Positions 1 through 6,089 are shown, counted from the first letter of the stretch. The stretch is DNA of 7,087 nt from Candidatus Shapirobacteria bacterium (GCA_028710865.1 JAQTUF010000021.1:1-7087); one strand, 5' to 3'. Notes: a model not told the origin generated them from the sequence alone. Program-made: numbers and translations.

Positions 1-2
1 AT

Positions 3-518
3 GTTCTTACTTTAAACCCCCCAGTCTACAAAATTTCTGATGAAAAAGCACCTGAATTATTTCACGATATCATTAAAGAAGAAATTGTTGGTATAACGCA
101 CAATATTGATGTTAGTAAAACTAAGTACGAAACAAAACAGGAAACAGAATCTTTTATTCTTAATGCAGATGAATATTTATTCAATTTATATCTAGCAAAA
201 ATTCCCAAGGGTTATGGAATAGAAATGGCAGAAGTAGAAAAGACTAGCCAATTTATAAAGGACAAAGATAAATTTTGTTCTGTTATTTCTCCCAAAAAAA
301 AATTATTACATGTTGATACCGAGATTATTGATTCAAAAACTAACAAAGTTGTTACTTCAGCAAAAGATATTATTTTCAATGTCAATTCCAAACCAAATAT
401 CAATTGTATCGATTTTGGTTCCGATCAAGGTATGCTTAATCTAGAGTCTGGCAATTATCAGTATAGATTTTTAATTAATCACCAAGTACTTAAAGATATC
501 TCATTTACTGTTAACTAA
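3..518 (+). CDS. Hypothetical protein, 5'-truncated (C-terminal 171 residues)
   Basis: This reading frame is open from the left edge to a TAA at 516-518, so the true start lies outside the window. An internal ATG at 225 has no convincing SD and lies in the middle of continuous coding-like sequence, so I do not use it as the start. The visible part has no membrane segment or signal peptide. Its last 25 or so residues (LESGNYQYRF, then a Val-Leu-Lys turn and ISFTVN) have the alternating pattern of paired beta strands, as in the last strands of an Ig-like or carbohydrate-binding-like sandwich. That is a weak structural guess, and I do not recognise a family. The gene converges on the next one, with only seven bases between the two stop codons. 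Confidence 0.75.
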   Translation, partial: VLTLNPPVYKISDEKAPELFHDIIKEEIVGITHNIDVSKTKYETKQETESFILNADEYLFNLYLAKIPKGYGIEMAEVEKTSQFIKDKDKFCSVISPKKKLLHVDTEIIDSKTNKVVTSAKDIIFNVNSKPNINCIDFGSDQGMLNLESGNYQYRFLINHQVLKDISFTVN

Positions 519-525
519 AAATTCA

Positions 526-951
526 CTATTTAGCTTTTTTCTCGTCCATCCACGATAAAACCGAAAACAAAACTATAAGAATAATTCCAGAAGTAACGGA
601 TAAACCAAGAATTGAAGGAGTAGTAAGTAAGATAAGAACAACTGCCACATGATTGTCTCCTTTGACATTGGAGTTTTTATCCATACTCATTAGTTTTTTG
701 AAGAACTTAGGGATCAGGTATAAGCAAACTAACATAATTGGGAGAGCAAAAATAAAATATTGTTTTTGAGTTGTCCCAAAGGTATCGGCAAAAAATTTTG
801 ACAAATAATAATCCCATGGTTGGGTATAGCGGAAAGCCTCAAAGTCAGTCTGAAATAGAATTACCCGAATCCAGTTAAACGAAGTAAGTGCAGCCAGTAC
901 TAAATAAAGTACCCAAAATGGAATTTTAGCAATTTTAGAATTTATCCCCAT
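526..951 (-). CDS. Hypothetical four-helix integral membrane protein
   Basis: This is a 141-residue protein with hydrophobic segments at about 11-32, 64-81, 102-118 and 120-135. Charges fit both ends inside the cell: Lys6/Lys9 before helix 1, a Lys-rich loop at 82-98 between helices 2 and 3, and a DEKKAK tail. The loop at 33-63 is aromatic-rich (FEAFRYTQPWDYY, then FADTFG) and would face outward. I recognise no family or catalytic motif. The ATG at 951 is supported by AAAGGAG at 964-970, twelve bases upstream, which is a rather long spacing. The gene is divergent from the secreted-protein gene at 1043, and its end almost touches the convergent gene at 518. Real coding is likely because of the membrane pattern plus SD; function is unknown. 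Confidence 0.75.
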   Translation of the reverse strand: MGINSKIAKIPFWVLYLVLAALTSFNWIRVILFQTDFEAFRYTQPWDYYLSKFFADTFGTTQKQYFIFALPIMLVCLYLIPKFFKKLMSMDKNSNVKGDNHVAVVLILLTTPSILGLSVTSGIILIVLFSVLSWMDEKKAK

Positions 952-1004
952 ACATTATTTATACTCCTTTTGGTATTTAAGATAGATAATTTGATCAGTT
1001 TAAT

Positions 1005-1032
1005 TTGACTTATTTAACACAATCGATATATG
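1005..1032 (+). promoter_or_regulatory. Possible promoter for the secreted repeat protein (near-leaderless)
   Basis: TTGACT at 1005-1010 matches five of six -35 positions. TATATG at 1027-1032 is a weak -10, with a 16-base spacer. Transcription would begin about four bases before the ATG at 1043, which has no SD. The same 91-base region must also carry the promoter of the divergent gene at 526-951; I could not identify that one clearly. Confidence 0.35.
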
Positions 1033-1042
1033 CTTATTCAAG

Positions 1043-1771
1043 ATGAATATAAAAAAAGTATTATTTTTAACGTTATTTTTATCAGCCTTTATTTTTTTAA
1101 CCCCTAAAATTGCAAAAGCCGCCGATTCGTCTTCAAAGTCAATTTTAGACAATTCAGTTTTTTTAAAAATTAAAGAAACTGTTCAATACTTTTTTACCTT
1201 CGGGACCGATAAAAAAATTGAAGTATTAGAAAAACAAGCCGAAAATAGATTAAATATAGCCCAAGATTATGCTGATAATGGAGACCAAACCGAGGTCCAA
1301 AATTCATTACAAAACTATCTTCAAACCAAAGAAAAACAAGATAACCTTTTAAATAAAGTTAACGATAATACTGTTTTAGATGTAGTTCAAGAAAGAACCG
1401 TAACCCAACAAAAAACTATGGAAGAAATAAAAATGAAAGTTGATGAAGATACCAAACAGGAAATTATTCAGGTTCAAGAGCAAGTTGTAAATCAAGTAGC
1501 CCAGAGAGTTGTTGTTATTAATGGTCCCGAAGGTCAAACGGAATTTTTTAATAAGGTTGAACATGTATGGGCACCCGGGACAGGACCTGGAGGAGAGGCG
1601 GGAGTAGTCTATGAAGGAGGTTCCAAGATAATGTTTGCTCCGGGAACTTCCGCTGGTGGTGAATCCGGAGTGAAATATGAAGGTGGTGCCGGCCAACAAT
1701 ATGCACCAGGAACATCTGCTGGTGGAAACGGCAATGCTGATGTTAAGAACGTAGAAGTGAAAAGCAATTAA
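1043..1771 (+). CDS. Secreted DUF5667-like protein with three C-terminal 22-residue repeats
   Basis: This 242-residue protein starts with a signal peptide: MNIKK, a hydrophobic stretch at 6-20, and AKA ending at residue 26, with likely cleavage just before ADSSS. Residues 35-105 (VFLKIKETVQYFFTF, then ENRLNIAQDYADNG) resemble the helical DUF5667 domain of secreted proteins in several bacterial phyla. Charged helical, coiled-coil-like sequence continues to about 155. Residues 157-175 link to a Gly/Pro tail of three repeats (see separate entry). No transmembrane anchor or sorting motif follows, so it should be released or held by other cell-surface proteins. The start is fixed by the signal peptide; there is no SD. 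The DUF5667 assignment is from pattern memory and is moderate. Function is unknown. Confidence 0.85.
   Translation: MNIKKVLFLTLFLSAFIFLTPKIAKAADSSSKSILDNSVFLKIKETVQYFFTFGTDKKIEVLEKQAENRLNIAQDYADNGDQTEVQNSLQNYLQTKEKQDNLLNKVNDNTVLDVVQERTVTQQKTMEEIKMKVDEDTKQEIIQVQEQVVNQVAQRVVVINGPEGQTEFFNKVEHVWAPGTGPGGEAGVVYEGGSKIMFAPGTSAGGESGVKYEGGAGQQYAPGTSAGGNGNADVKNVEVKSN
1568..1732 (+). repeat. In-frame 66-bp (22-residue) tandem repeat, 2.5 units
   Basis: Units begin at residues 176, 198 and 220 of the secreted protein, exactly 22 residues apart. The consensus is aromatic-APGT-(S/G)-(A/P)-GG-E-x-G-V-x-YEGG, followed by a four-residue linker. The first two units are full; the third stops after APGTSAGGNG. 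Codons differ between units while residues are conserved, which points to selection on the protein rather than a very recent DNA duplication. The stretch is visibly richer in G+C than its surroundings because of the Gly and Pro codons. Confidence 0.9.
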
Positions 1772-1854
1772 CTTTAATAAATACCATAACTGCTCTTGGT
1801 AATACAATCAAAAGTATCATTCATTTAATTAGGAAGACTTTAGAGTATTATGAA

Positions 1855-1883
1855 TTGACTTTTCTATATCAAAATGCTACCTT
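1855..1883 (+). promoter_or_regulatory. Possible promoter: TTGACT -35 with extended -10
   Basis: TTGACT at 1855-1860 is followed, after 17 bases, by TACCTT at 1878-1883, itself preceded by TGC (an extended -10 TGn). Transcription would start close to the ATG at 1891. The hexamer is identical to the -35 proposed for the gene at 1043 and lies a similar distance from the ATG (36 versus 38 bases). The -10 hexamer alone is weak. Confidence 0.35.
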
Positions 1884-1890
1884 CCTATAT

Positions 1891-2433
1891 ATGTGGAATA
1901 CAGAATGTATTCAATCTAAAGAAATGGCAAAAGTCCCAATAGTGTCGCTAAATATAAATTTCGTGGGGGAAGATAAAATAGATAAAGGAAAAGGAGAAGA
2001 TGGTGTCAGTATCGCTGTTATGGATGAAGATTCTCTATCTCTTTTAAGACCCCATATTGGTGAAGAAATAATAGTAAAATCCTCTCAAGAGAAAATATGG
2101 TTTAAAGGAATACCAGGTTATCCAGATGATAATTGCATTTCTTCCCAAAAATGTCTTGAAGGTGTATTGGAGGGGGTTGATAGCCAAGGTATACTTTTTT
2201 TAATTAATAAAGGGAAAATATCTCATATTGCAGGAGGTTATATTTCTCCGTGTGAGGCTGGTCGCGAAAGAATTGTTTATAAAAGAACTACAGGTTCTAG
2301 TAAAGAAGAATCTCTTGAAACAGAAAAAATCAATCAAATAATAACCAATGATACCGTGTTCCAATTAAATGGAGAATATAAAAGAAATGTAACTAATTTT
2401 GTAGAATCGGAAGTGGAGAAACCAAACAAATAA
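1891..2433 (+). CDS. Hypothetical soluble protein with four cysteines
   Basis: This 180-residue protein has no signal peptide and no membrane helix. The frame is open well upstream, and the longest version uses TTG at 1855, but that TTG is better read as a -35 box. I chose the ATG at 1891; the ATG at 1924 (MAKVPIVSLNINF) is a real alternative. Neither has an SD. The centre (from about residue 56, HIGEEIIVKSS, then WFKG, LEGVLEGVDSQGILFLI and ISHIAGGYISP) reads as a small beta-rich barrel. The order 'G-x-x-I-x-V, F-x-G-x-L-x-G-V-D-x-x-G-I' is reminiscent of Sm/SH3-like folds, but this is only an impression. Cysteines at 6, 82, 88 and 121 include a CISSQKC pair. The tail after about 132 is charged and probably flexible. 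No family recognised. Confidence 0.7.
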   Translation: MWNTECIQSKEMAKVPIVSLNINFVGEDKIDKGKGEDGVSIAVMDEDSLSLLRPHIGEEIIVKSSQEKIWFKGIPGYPDDNCISSQKCLEGVLEGVDSQGILFLINKGKISHIAGGYISPCEAGRERIVYKRTTGSSKEESLETEKINQIITNDTVFQLNGEYKRNVTNFVESEVEKPNK

Positions 2434-2502
2434 TATCGTCTTTTAAATCCAAAATAAAAAGAAGACTGGCTCAGTGAATAATAAGATTTTTTTAATTACG
2501 TG

Positions 2503-2508
2503 TATAAT
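2503..2508 (+). promoter_or_regulatory. -10 box (TATAAT) for the membrane protein at 2524
   Basis: A perfect TATAAT in the context gTATAATT lies 15 bases before the ATG at 2524, giving a leader of about nine bases. No good -35 is visible (AATAAG at the 17-base spacing). The same gTATAATT octamer precedes the slipin gene and the 75-residue membrane protein, which supports it as a functional promoter element in this genome. Confidence 0.55.
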
Positions 2509-2523
2509 TAAAAAGAAGTAAAA

Positions 2524-2928
2524 ATGAAAATTCTTTTAAAATATCCCATATTATTATTAATAATATGGTTAGCTCTCACTTACTTAATTGTTAATATGTT
2601 TGATGATATTTATAGTAATTTTCTTGATTCTATAATTAATATTATTCTCTTTTTGTTTTCTCTTTCATTTATAATTTCAATTATTCATAAGTTTCTTATC
2701 GAAAAAAATATCATATTAAAAATATTTCATCTAATACCAATCATAACGGTCCCTTTAATTATCTTTATAAATTTTAAAACATTATTCCCTTCGTCTAGTT
2801 GTAATTGGCCTTACTGTTCAGGATTTGATACTCTCACGGTAATAATAAATATATTTATTATTCTCAGTGTATACACTTTTGTAGATTTAGTTATAACCCT
2901 AACTAAAAATAAACTAAAACTTAGTTAG
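2524..2928 (+). CDS. Hypothetical four-helix membrane protein, extremely A+T-rich
   Basis: This 134-residue protein is rich in Ile and Leu, with hydrophobic segments at about 7-24, 37-56, 66-84 and 103-126. Lysines at the N-terminus, in the 56-65 loop and in the KNKLKLS tail place both ends in the cytoplasm. The outer loop at 85-102 holds Cys93 and Cys98 (SCNWPYCSG), well placed for a disulfide. No family is recognised. The ATG at 2524 follows a perfect TATAAT closely; upstream there is only a weak purine run (AAAGAAG). The gene looks more A+T-rich than its neighbours and is flanked by a short inverted repeat (AAGACTGG at 2462-2469, CCAGTCTT at 2942-2949), so acquisition as a separate unit is possible but unproven. 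Confidence 0.7.
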   Translation: MKILLKYPILLLIIWLALTYLIVNMFDDIYSNFLDSIINIILFLFSLSFIISIIHKFLIEKNIILKIFHLIPIITVPLIIFINFKTLFPSSSCNWPYCSGFDTLTVIINIFIILSVYTFVDLVITLTKNKLKLS

Positions 2929-3017
2929 TTCTAAAATTATTCCAGTCTTTTTTCAAAACCATTCTATTAGTCTTCCAGAATCCTAATAAAAAAGCTATTT
3001 AGTAAGATATATACAAT

Positions 3018-3050
3018 TATTATGGTACAATCCACCATAATAGATTTTTT
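3018..3050 (+). terminator. Probable intrinsic terminator (weak A+T-rich stem)
   Basis: A perfect 9-bp inverted repeat, TATTATGGT (3018-3026) and ACCATAATA (3034-3042), with a seven-base loop, is followed two bases later by six T residues (3045-3050). The geometry fits a Rho-independent terminator for the gene ending at 2928, although only two pairs are G-C. TGGTACAAT, an extended -10 look-alike, lies across the left arm and loop, so the palindrome could instead be an operator. Confidence 0.5.
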
Positions 3051-3064
3051 GGTGTCGCACCAAA
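3048..3064 (+). other. Second hairpin directly after the terminator-like stem
   Basis: TTTGGTG (3048-3054) and CACCAAA (3058-3064) form a perfect 7-bp stem with a three-base TCG loop. No T-run follows on either strand, so it is not an intrinsic terminator itself. Its left arm GGTG can also pair with CACC at 3033-3036 in the previous hairpin, so the two structures could be alternatives. The remaining bases up to the pgsA start are A+T-rich; TATAAA at 3142-3147 is a possible pgsA -10. Confidence 0.5.
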
Positions 3065-3172
3065 TAAAATCAATAACAGCCCTTTAATAATTTGAATTTT
3101 TTAAAATAATATAAATGGATTAAATTCTGTTTATTTTTGAATATAAAAATAAATTTAAGGAAGGAGTAAAAA

Positions 3173-3772
3173 ATGAATATTCCAAATATACTAACAGTAT
3201 CCAGGATGGTATTAATCCCCATTTTTTTAACTTTTGCCATTTTAGGAAATCAGTCAAAGAATACCGATTGGTATTATGGTGTAGCCTTAATATTTGCTAT
3301 TTCTGGTATCACTGATTTTTTGGATGGATATATTGCCCGTGCCAAAAATCAAATAACTAAACTGGGCAAAATATTAGATCCAATTGCCGATAAGTTAACC
3401 ATGGTAACAGCTTTATTAGTTGCTAATTGTATAGGGGTATTAAATATTTCAGTAACCATAATCATCGTCTTCTTTGAAGTTATTATTGTTATAGGAAATT
3501 ATCTTATTACTCATACTCACGCCAAAAAATTAGCAATTTCTTCTCGTTTATTAGGGAAACTTAAAACTAGTTTTCAATTTATTGGTTTTATTTTTCTTTT
3601 TCTTGGAAGTGCTAATAGCAAATTATGGTTTTTACCTCAAGCACCTTGGTTTACCCCAATCATTACTGGTCAATGTCTTATATATCTTTCAATAGTACTC
3701 ACAATTTTGGCAATGGTTGATTACACCAGAGCTAATATTAATCTTATTCGTGATTTTTTCAAAAAATTTTAA
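3173..3772 (+). CDS. pgsA: CDP-diacylglycerol-glycerol-3-phosphate 3-phosphatidyltransferase
   Basis: This enzyme makes phosphatidylglycerophosphate from CDP-diacylglycerol and glycerol 3-phosphate in the cytoplasmic membrane, the committed step to phosphatidylglycerol. The CDP-alcohol phosphotransferase signature is complete: Asp48, Asp51-Gly52, Ala55-Arg56, Gly65, Asp69 and Asp73, with the family's exact spacing. These aspartates bind the two metal ions and carry out catalysis. The N-terminal NIPNILTVSR and the later GKLKTSFQ (128-135) are typical of PgsA rather than of phosphatidylserine or choline-type relatives. At 199 residues with about six membrane segments it is of normal size. The ATG at 3173 has a strong SD, AAGGAAGGAG, ending six bases upstream. 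The gene stands alone between two hairpin regions. Substrate specificity is inferred from sequence resemblance. Confidence 0.93.
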   Translation: MNIPNILTVSRMVLIPIFLTFAILGNQSKNTDWYYGVALIFAISGITDFLDGYIARAKNQITKLGKILDPIADKLTMVTALLVANCIGVLNISVTIIIVFFEVIIVIGNYLITHTHAKKLAISSRLLGKLKTSFQFIGFIFLFLGSANSKLWFLPQAPWFTPIITGQCLIYLSIVLTILAMVDYTRANINLIRDFFKKF

Positions 3773-3787
3773 TAAAATTCAGATTTA

Positions 3788-3841
3788 ATACCGTAATATT
3801 TACACAACAGTGTATGTTGTAAATTCTACGGTATTTTTTTT
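3788..3841 (+). terminator. Intrinsic terminator after pgsA
   Basis: ATACCGTA (3788-3795) pairs perfectly with TACGGTAT (3827-3834). Inside it, TTTAC...AACA pairs with TGTTGTAAA through a two-base bulge, giving a long stem. Eight T residues follow (3834-3841). It closes the pgsA transcription unit and isolates it from the slipin gene. Confidence 0.9.
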
Positions 3842-3860
3842 GTCTATAAATAATTATGAA

Positions 3861-3889
3861 TTTAGATTTTCTGATAAATAGCGTATAAT
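3861..3889 (+). promoter_or_regulatory. Promoter for the slipin / small membrane protein / YibE-F unit
   Basis: TTTAGA (3861-3866, four of six -35 matches) is followed, after exactly 17 bases, by a perfect TATAAT (3884-3889). Transcription should start near 3896, giving a leader of about 22 bases with no SD before the ATG at 3918. Confidence 0.7.
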
Positions 3890-3917
3890 TAAATTATTAC
3901 TTAATTAAAAACTAAAC

Positions 3918-4673
3918 ATGCCAATAGGATTAATTTTTACAATTCTTTTTATTCTTCTCATTTCCATTCGTCAGATTAATCAGTATGAAAGAGGTCTTAA
4001 ATTTACCTTTGGTAAATTTACTTCTGTTTTAGAGCCTGGTTGGAGATTGGTTTTTCCTATTATTCAAAGTTCTAGAAAAGTAGATATTCGGGTAAAAGCC
4101 GTTGATGTCCCTGACCAAAACACTATTACTCGAGATAATGTTTCCGTAAAAGTTAATGCAGTTATTTACTATAAAGTGGCTGATGCCCAAAAAGCCATTA
4201 TTGAGGTTGAAGATTTTCAATATGCTATTTCTCAATACGCTCAAACCACAATGAGAAATATAGTAGGAGAAGTTACTCTTGATGAATTACTTTCTAGTCG
4301 AGACAAAATTGCTGAAAGAATTAGAGAAATTGTTGATAAAGAAACAGATGCTTGGGGGTTAAAAGTTAATAATGTTGAATTAAAAGATGTTAGTTTACCG
4401 GTCGAAATGGAAAGAACTATTGGTAAACAAGCCGAAGCAGAGAGGGAAAAGAGGGCTGTAATCATTAATTCTCAAGGTGAGCTTGCTGCTTCCAAGAATA
4501 TATCCGAAGCTGCCAAAAAACTTAGTGCCATTCCCGGAGCTCTTCATTTAAGGACTCTTCAATCTATAAACGATATGTCTTCTGATCAATCTAACACCAT
4601 TGTCTATATGGTTCCCATTGAGTTACTAAAAGCTTTCGAAGGATTTGCTACAAAGACAAAAACCACCAAATAA
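3918..4673 (+). CDS. SPFH-domain slipin (prokaryotic stomatin homologue)
   Basis: This is a 251-residue membrane-scaffold protein of the stomatin/slipin branch of the SPFH superfamily, which oligomerises on the cytoplasmic membrane and organises membrane domains. An N-terminal helix (about 3-17) anchors it. The family landmarks follow in order: NQYERGLKFTFGKF (21-34), LEPGWRLVFP (38-47), TRDNVSVKVNAVIYYKV (71-87), QTTMRNIVGEVTLDELL (109-125), WGLKVNNVELKDVSLP (146-161), the coiled-coil-forming KQAEAEREKRA (170-180), and a C-terminal stretch ending in TIVYMVPIELL. Many slipins are encoded next to an NfeD partner; none is seen here. It leads a probable unit with the two downstream membrane genes, although the next gene also has its own -10 box. 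The start is unambiguous but has no SD. Client proteins cannot be inferred. Confidence 0.93.
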   Translation: MPIGLIFTILFILLISIRQINQYERGLKFTFGKFTSVLEPGWRLVFPIIQSSRKVDIRVKAVDVPDQNTITRDNVSVKVNAVIYYKVADAQKAIIEVEDFQYAISQYAQTTMRNIVGEVTLDELLSSRDKIAERIREIVDKETDAWGLKVNNVELKDVSLPVEMERTIGKQAEAEREKRAVIINSQGELAASKNISEAAKKLSAIPGALHLRTLQSINDMSSDQSNTIVYMVPIELLKAFEGFATKTKTTK

Positions 4674-4691
4674 AAATGAAGAATCTTTTTG

Positions 4692-4697
4692 TATAAT
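4692..4697 (+). promoter_or_regulatory. -10 box (TATAAT), leaderless-type promoter
   Basis: A perfect TATAAT, again as gTATAATT, ends eight bases before the ATG at 4706. Transcription would therefore start at or within a base or two of the start codon. No clear -35 is seen. It overlaps the TTG at 4697, which is why the upstream TTG should not be taken as the gene start. Confidence 0.55.
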
Positions 4698-4705
4698 TGT
4701 CTTGT

Positions 4706-4933
4706 ATGGATAAAAAAAATAAAACAAAAACAACCCAAAAATCCTTAGTTAAAAACCATTCCTGTCATCCCAATAAAGACCCTGGAGCTGTTTATGGACT
4801 TGGTCTGATCGGAGCTCTTTTTTATTTTCTATCTCATGCCACTAGTTTTGTTACCGTTCTTCTTGGAATAGTTAAAGCAATTTTTTGGCCAGTACTTTTG
4901 ATCATTAAGATGCTGGAATTTTTTCAGCTCTAG
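4706..4933 (+). CDS. Conserved small membrane protein, 75 residues
   Basis: A Lys-rich N-terminus with HSCHPNKDPGA (18-28) precedes two hydrophobic segments at about 28-43 and 46-70. The core motif YGLGLIGALFYFLSHATSF, followed by VLLGIVKAIFWPVLLIIKMLEF, matches from memory a widespread family of uncharacterised small bacterial membrane proteins (pattern: GxVYGLGxIGAxxYxxxxATSF...GxxKAxxWPxxLxxxLLEF). I chose the ATG at 4706 over the TTG at 4697, which falls inside the -10 box. The gene lies between the slipin and YibE/F genes, with 17 bases to the latter and no terminator, so co-transcription is likely. Function is unknown; two closely spaced helices suggest a hairpin in the membrane or a subunit role. 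Confidence 0.85.
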   Translation: MDKKNKTKTTQKSLVKNHSCHPNKDPGAVYGLGLIGALFYFLSHATSFVTVLLGIVKAIFWPVLLIIKMLEFFQL

Positions 4934-4950
4934 ATAAAATAAAAATCAAT

Positions 4951-6075
4951 ATGTTTCTAAAAAAGTTTTTTTGCGTATTAATTCTTTTATTTTTTAGCAT
5001 AGGATTTTTTAATCAAAATATTTTTGCCCAAAGCGAAACAGGCCTAGAAACTTCAAAAGAAGAAAGTCTTGAAACAATTGTCCAAAACATATTAGAAGAA
5101 AAACAAATAAAACCAGATGGAGCTCAAAACTATCAACTTTATCAAAAATTAGAGCTCCTCGTTACTAAAGGGTCGATCCGTGGTCAAAAAATTATTGTTG
5201 AAAATGGTAACTTGCCAGTCATTAATAATATTAGATACAAAGAAAAAGATAAACTAATTGTAATCTCTAGCCAAGATCTAGATGGCAATAATCTTTTTTA
5301 TATCAGTGACTATATTAGACGCGATGTACTATTCTATTTATTTCTAATCTTTATTGTTTTAGTAGCGGTAATTGCAAAATGGAGGGGAGCTCTCTCGCTT
5401 TTAGGTATGTTAATTTCTTTTTTAGTAATTTTTTATTTTATTCTCCCCAAAATATTGTCTGGGTCAGATCCAGTTTTAACAGCCATCTTAGGATCATTGA
5501 TTATAATCCCTGTTTCTTTTTTACTTTCACATGGTTTTAATAAAAAAACAATTGTTGCCATAATTGGTACTTTTATCTCATTAATCATAACTGGGGTTTT
5601 AGCAATTATTTTTGTTCAAGCATCAAAATTAACAGGATTTAGTTCAGAAGAGGCTGGATTCTTACAAAGCATTATCCCTGGAGTAATTAATATTAAAGGT
5701 CTACTTTTGGCAGGAATTATTATCGGTGCTCTAGGTGTCTTAGACGATATTACTATTTCTCAATCAGCAATTGTTTATCAGCTAAAAGAAGCTAATCACG
5801 AATTAAAATTTACTGATCTTTATAAAAGAGCTATGAGTGTTGGCCGAGATCATATTTCTTCTATGGTTAATACACTTATATTAGTTTATACCGGGGCAGC
5901 TCTACCACTTCTTCTTCTTTTTATTAATAATCCTCATCCCTTTTCTGAAGTTATAAACTACGAAATTGTTGCCGAAGAAATAGTTAGGACTTTGGTTGGC
6001 AGCATTGGTTTAATATCTGCCGTTCCCATCACTACTCTTATAGCAGTTTTAGTCATAAATAATCAAAGTAAATAA
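4951..6075 (+). CDS. YibE/F-like multi-pass membrane protein
   Basis: This 374-residue YibE/F-family (PF07907) permease-like protein has an unproven transport role. A signal-peptide-like N-terminus ends at IFA-QS (26-28). An outer-face domain follows (about 40-120; ELLVTKGSIRGQKIIVENG and YKEKDKLIVISS), of the kind normally found in this family. Then come about seven membrane segments (127-141, 147-168, 175-192, 200-222, 249-265, 304-325, 347-369). The family signatures are intact: IGALGVLDDITISQ (258-271), VGRDHISSMVNTL (297-309), YTGAALPLLLL (313-323) and SIGLISAVPITT (351-362). The paired Asp265/Asp266 and Arg299-Asp300-His301 are the obvious conserved polar residues in the membrane part. 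It is full-length. There is no SD; translation may depend on coupling to, or a leaderless message from, the 75-residue gene just upstream. Confidence 0.92.
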   Translation: MFLKKFFCVLILLFFSIGFFNQNIFAQSETGLETSKEESLETIVQNILEEKQIKPDGAQNYQLYQKLELLVTKGSIRGQKIIVENGNLPVINNIRYKEKDKLIVISSQDLDGNNLFYISDYIRRDVLFYLFLIFIVLVAVIAKWRGALSLLGMLISFLVIFYFILPKILSGSDPVLTAILGSLIIIPVSFLLSHGFNKKTIVAIIGTFISLIITGVLAIIFVQASKLTGFSSEEAGFLQSIIPGVINIKGLLLAGIIIGALGVLDDITISQSAIVYQLKEANHELKFTDLYKRAMSVGRDHISSMVNTLILVYTGAALPLLLLFINNPHPFSEVINYEIVAEEIVRTLVGSIGLISAVPITTLIAVLVINNQSK

Positions 6076-6089
6076 TTCACCTATAAGTC

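Noticed and set aside
212..403. Reverse-strand open frame opposite the first gene
   Set aside because: It is antisense to a continuous forward frame that runs in from the left edge; no SD or recognisable motif.
515..540. CTAAA/TTTAG stem with a T-run as terminator of the first gene
   Set aside because: The stem is five pairs with one G-C and overlaps two stop codons; too weak to call.
1376..1807. Long reverse-strand open frame opposite the secreted protein gene
   Set aside because: It is antisense to a gene with a signal peptide and conserved repeats. Its own sequence is Ser/Phe/Tyr-rich mirror composition with no SD.
2899..2928. CTAACTAA/TTAGTTAG hairpin over the stop codon of the gene at 2524
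   Set aside because: It is an exact 8-bp inverted repeat, but without a T-run and in low-complexity sequence; the hairpin at 3018 is a better terminator.
4029..4465. Two reverse-strand open frames inside the slipin gene
   Set aside because: They are shadows of a gene whose family motifs are intact along its whole length.
4697..4699. TTG start for the 75-residue membrane protein
   Set aside because: The TTG overlaps a perfect TATAAT box, so it would lie upstream of the transcription start; ATG at 4706 fits the promoter.
2299..5085. Identical SKEESLET octapeptide in the cysteine-containing protein and in the YibE/F protein
   Set aside because: It falls in charged, probably disordered segments, with no similarity around it; likely chance convergence in low-complexity sequence.
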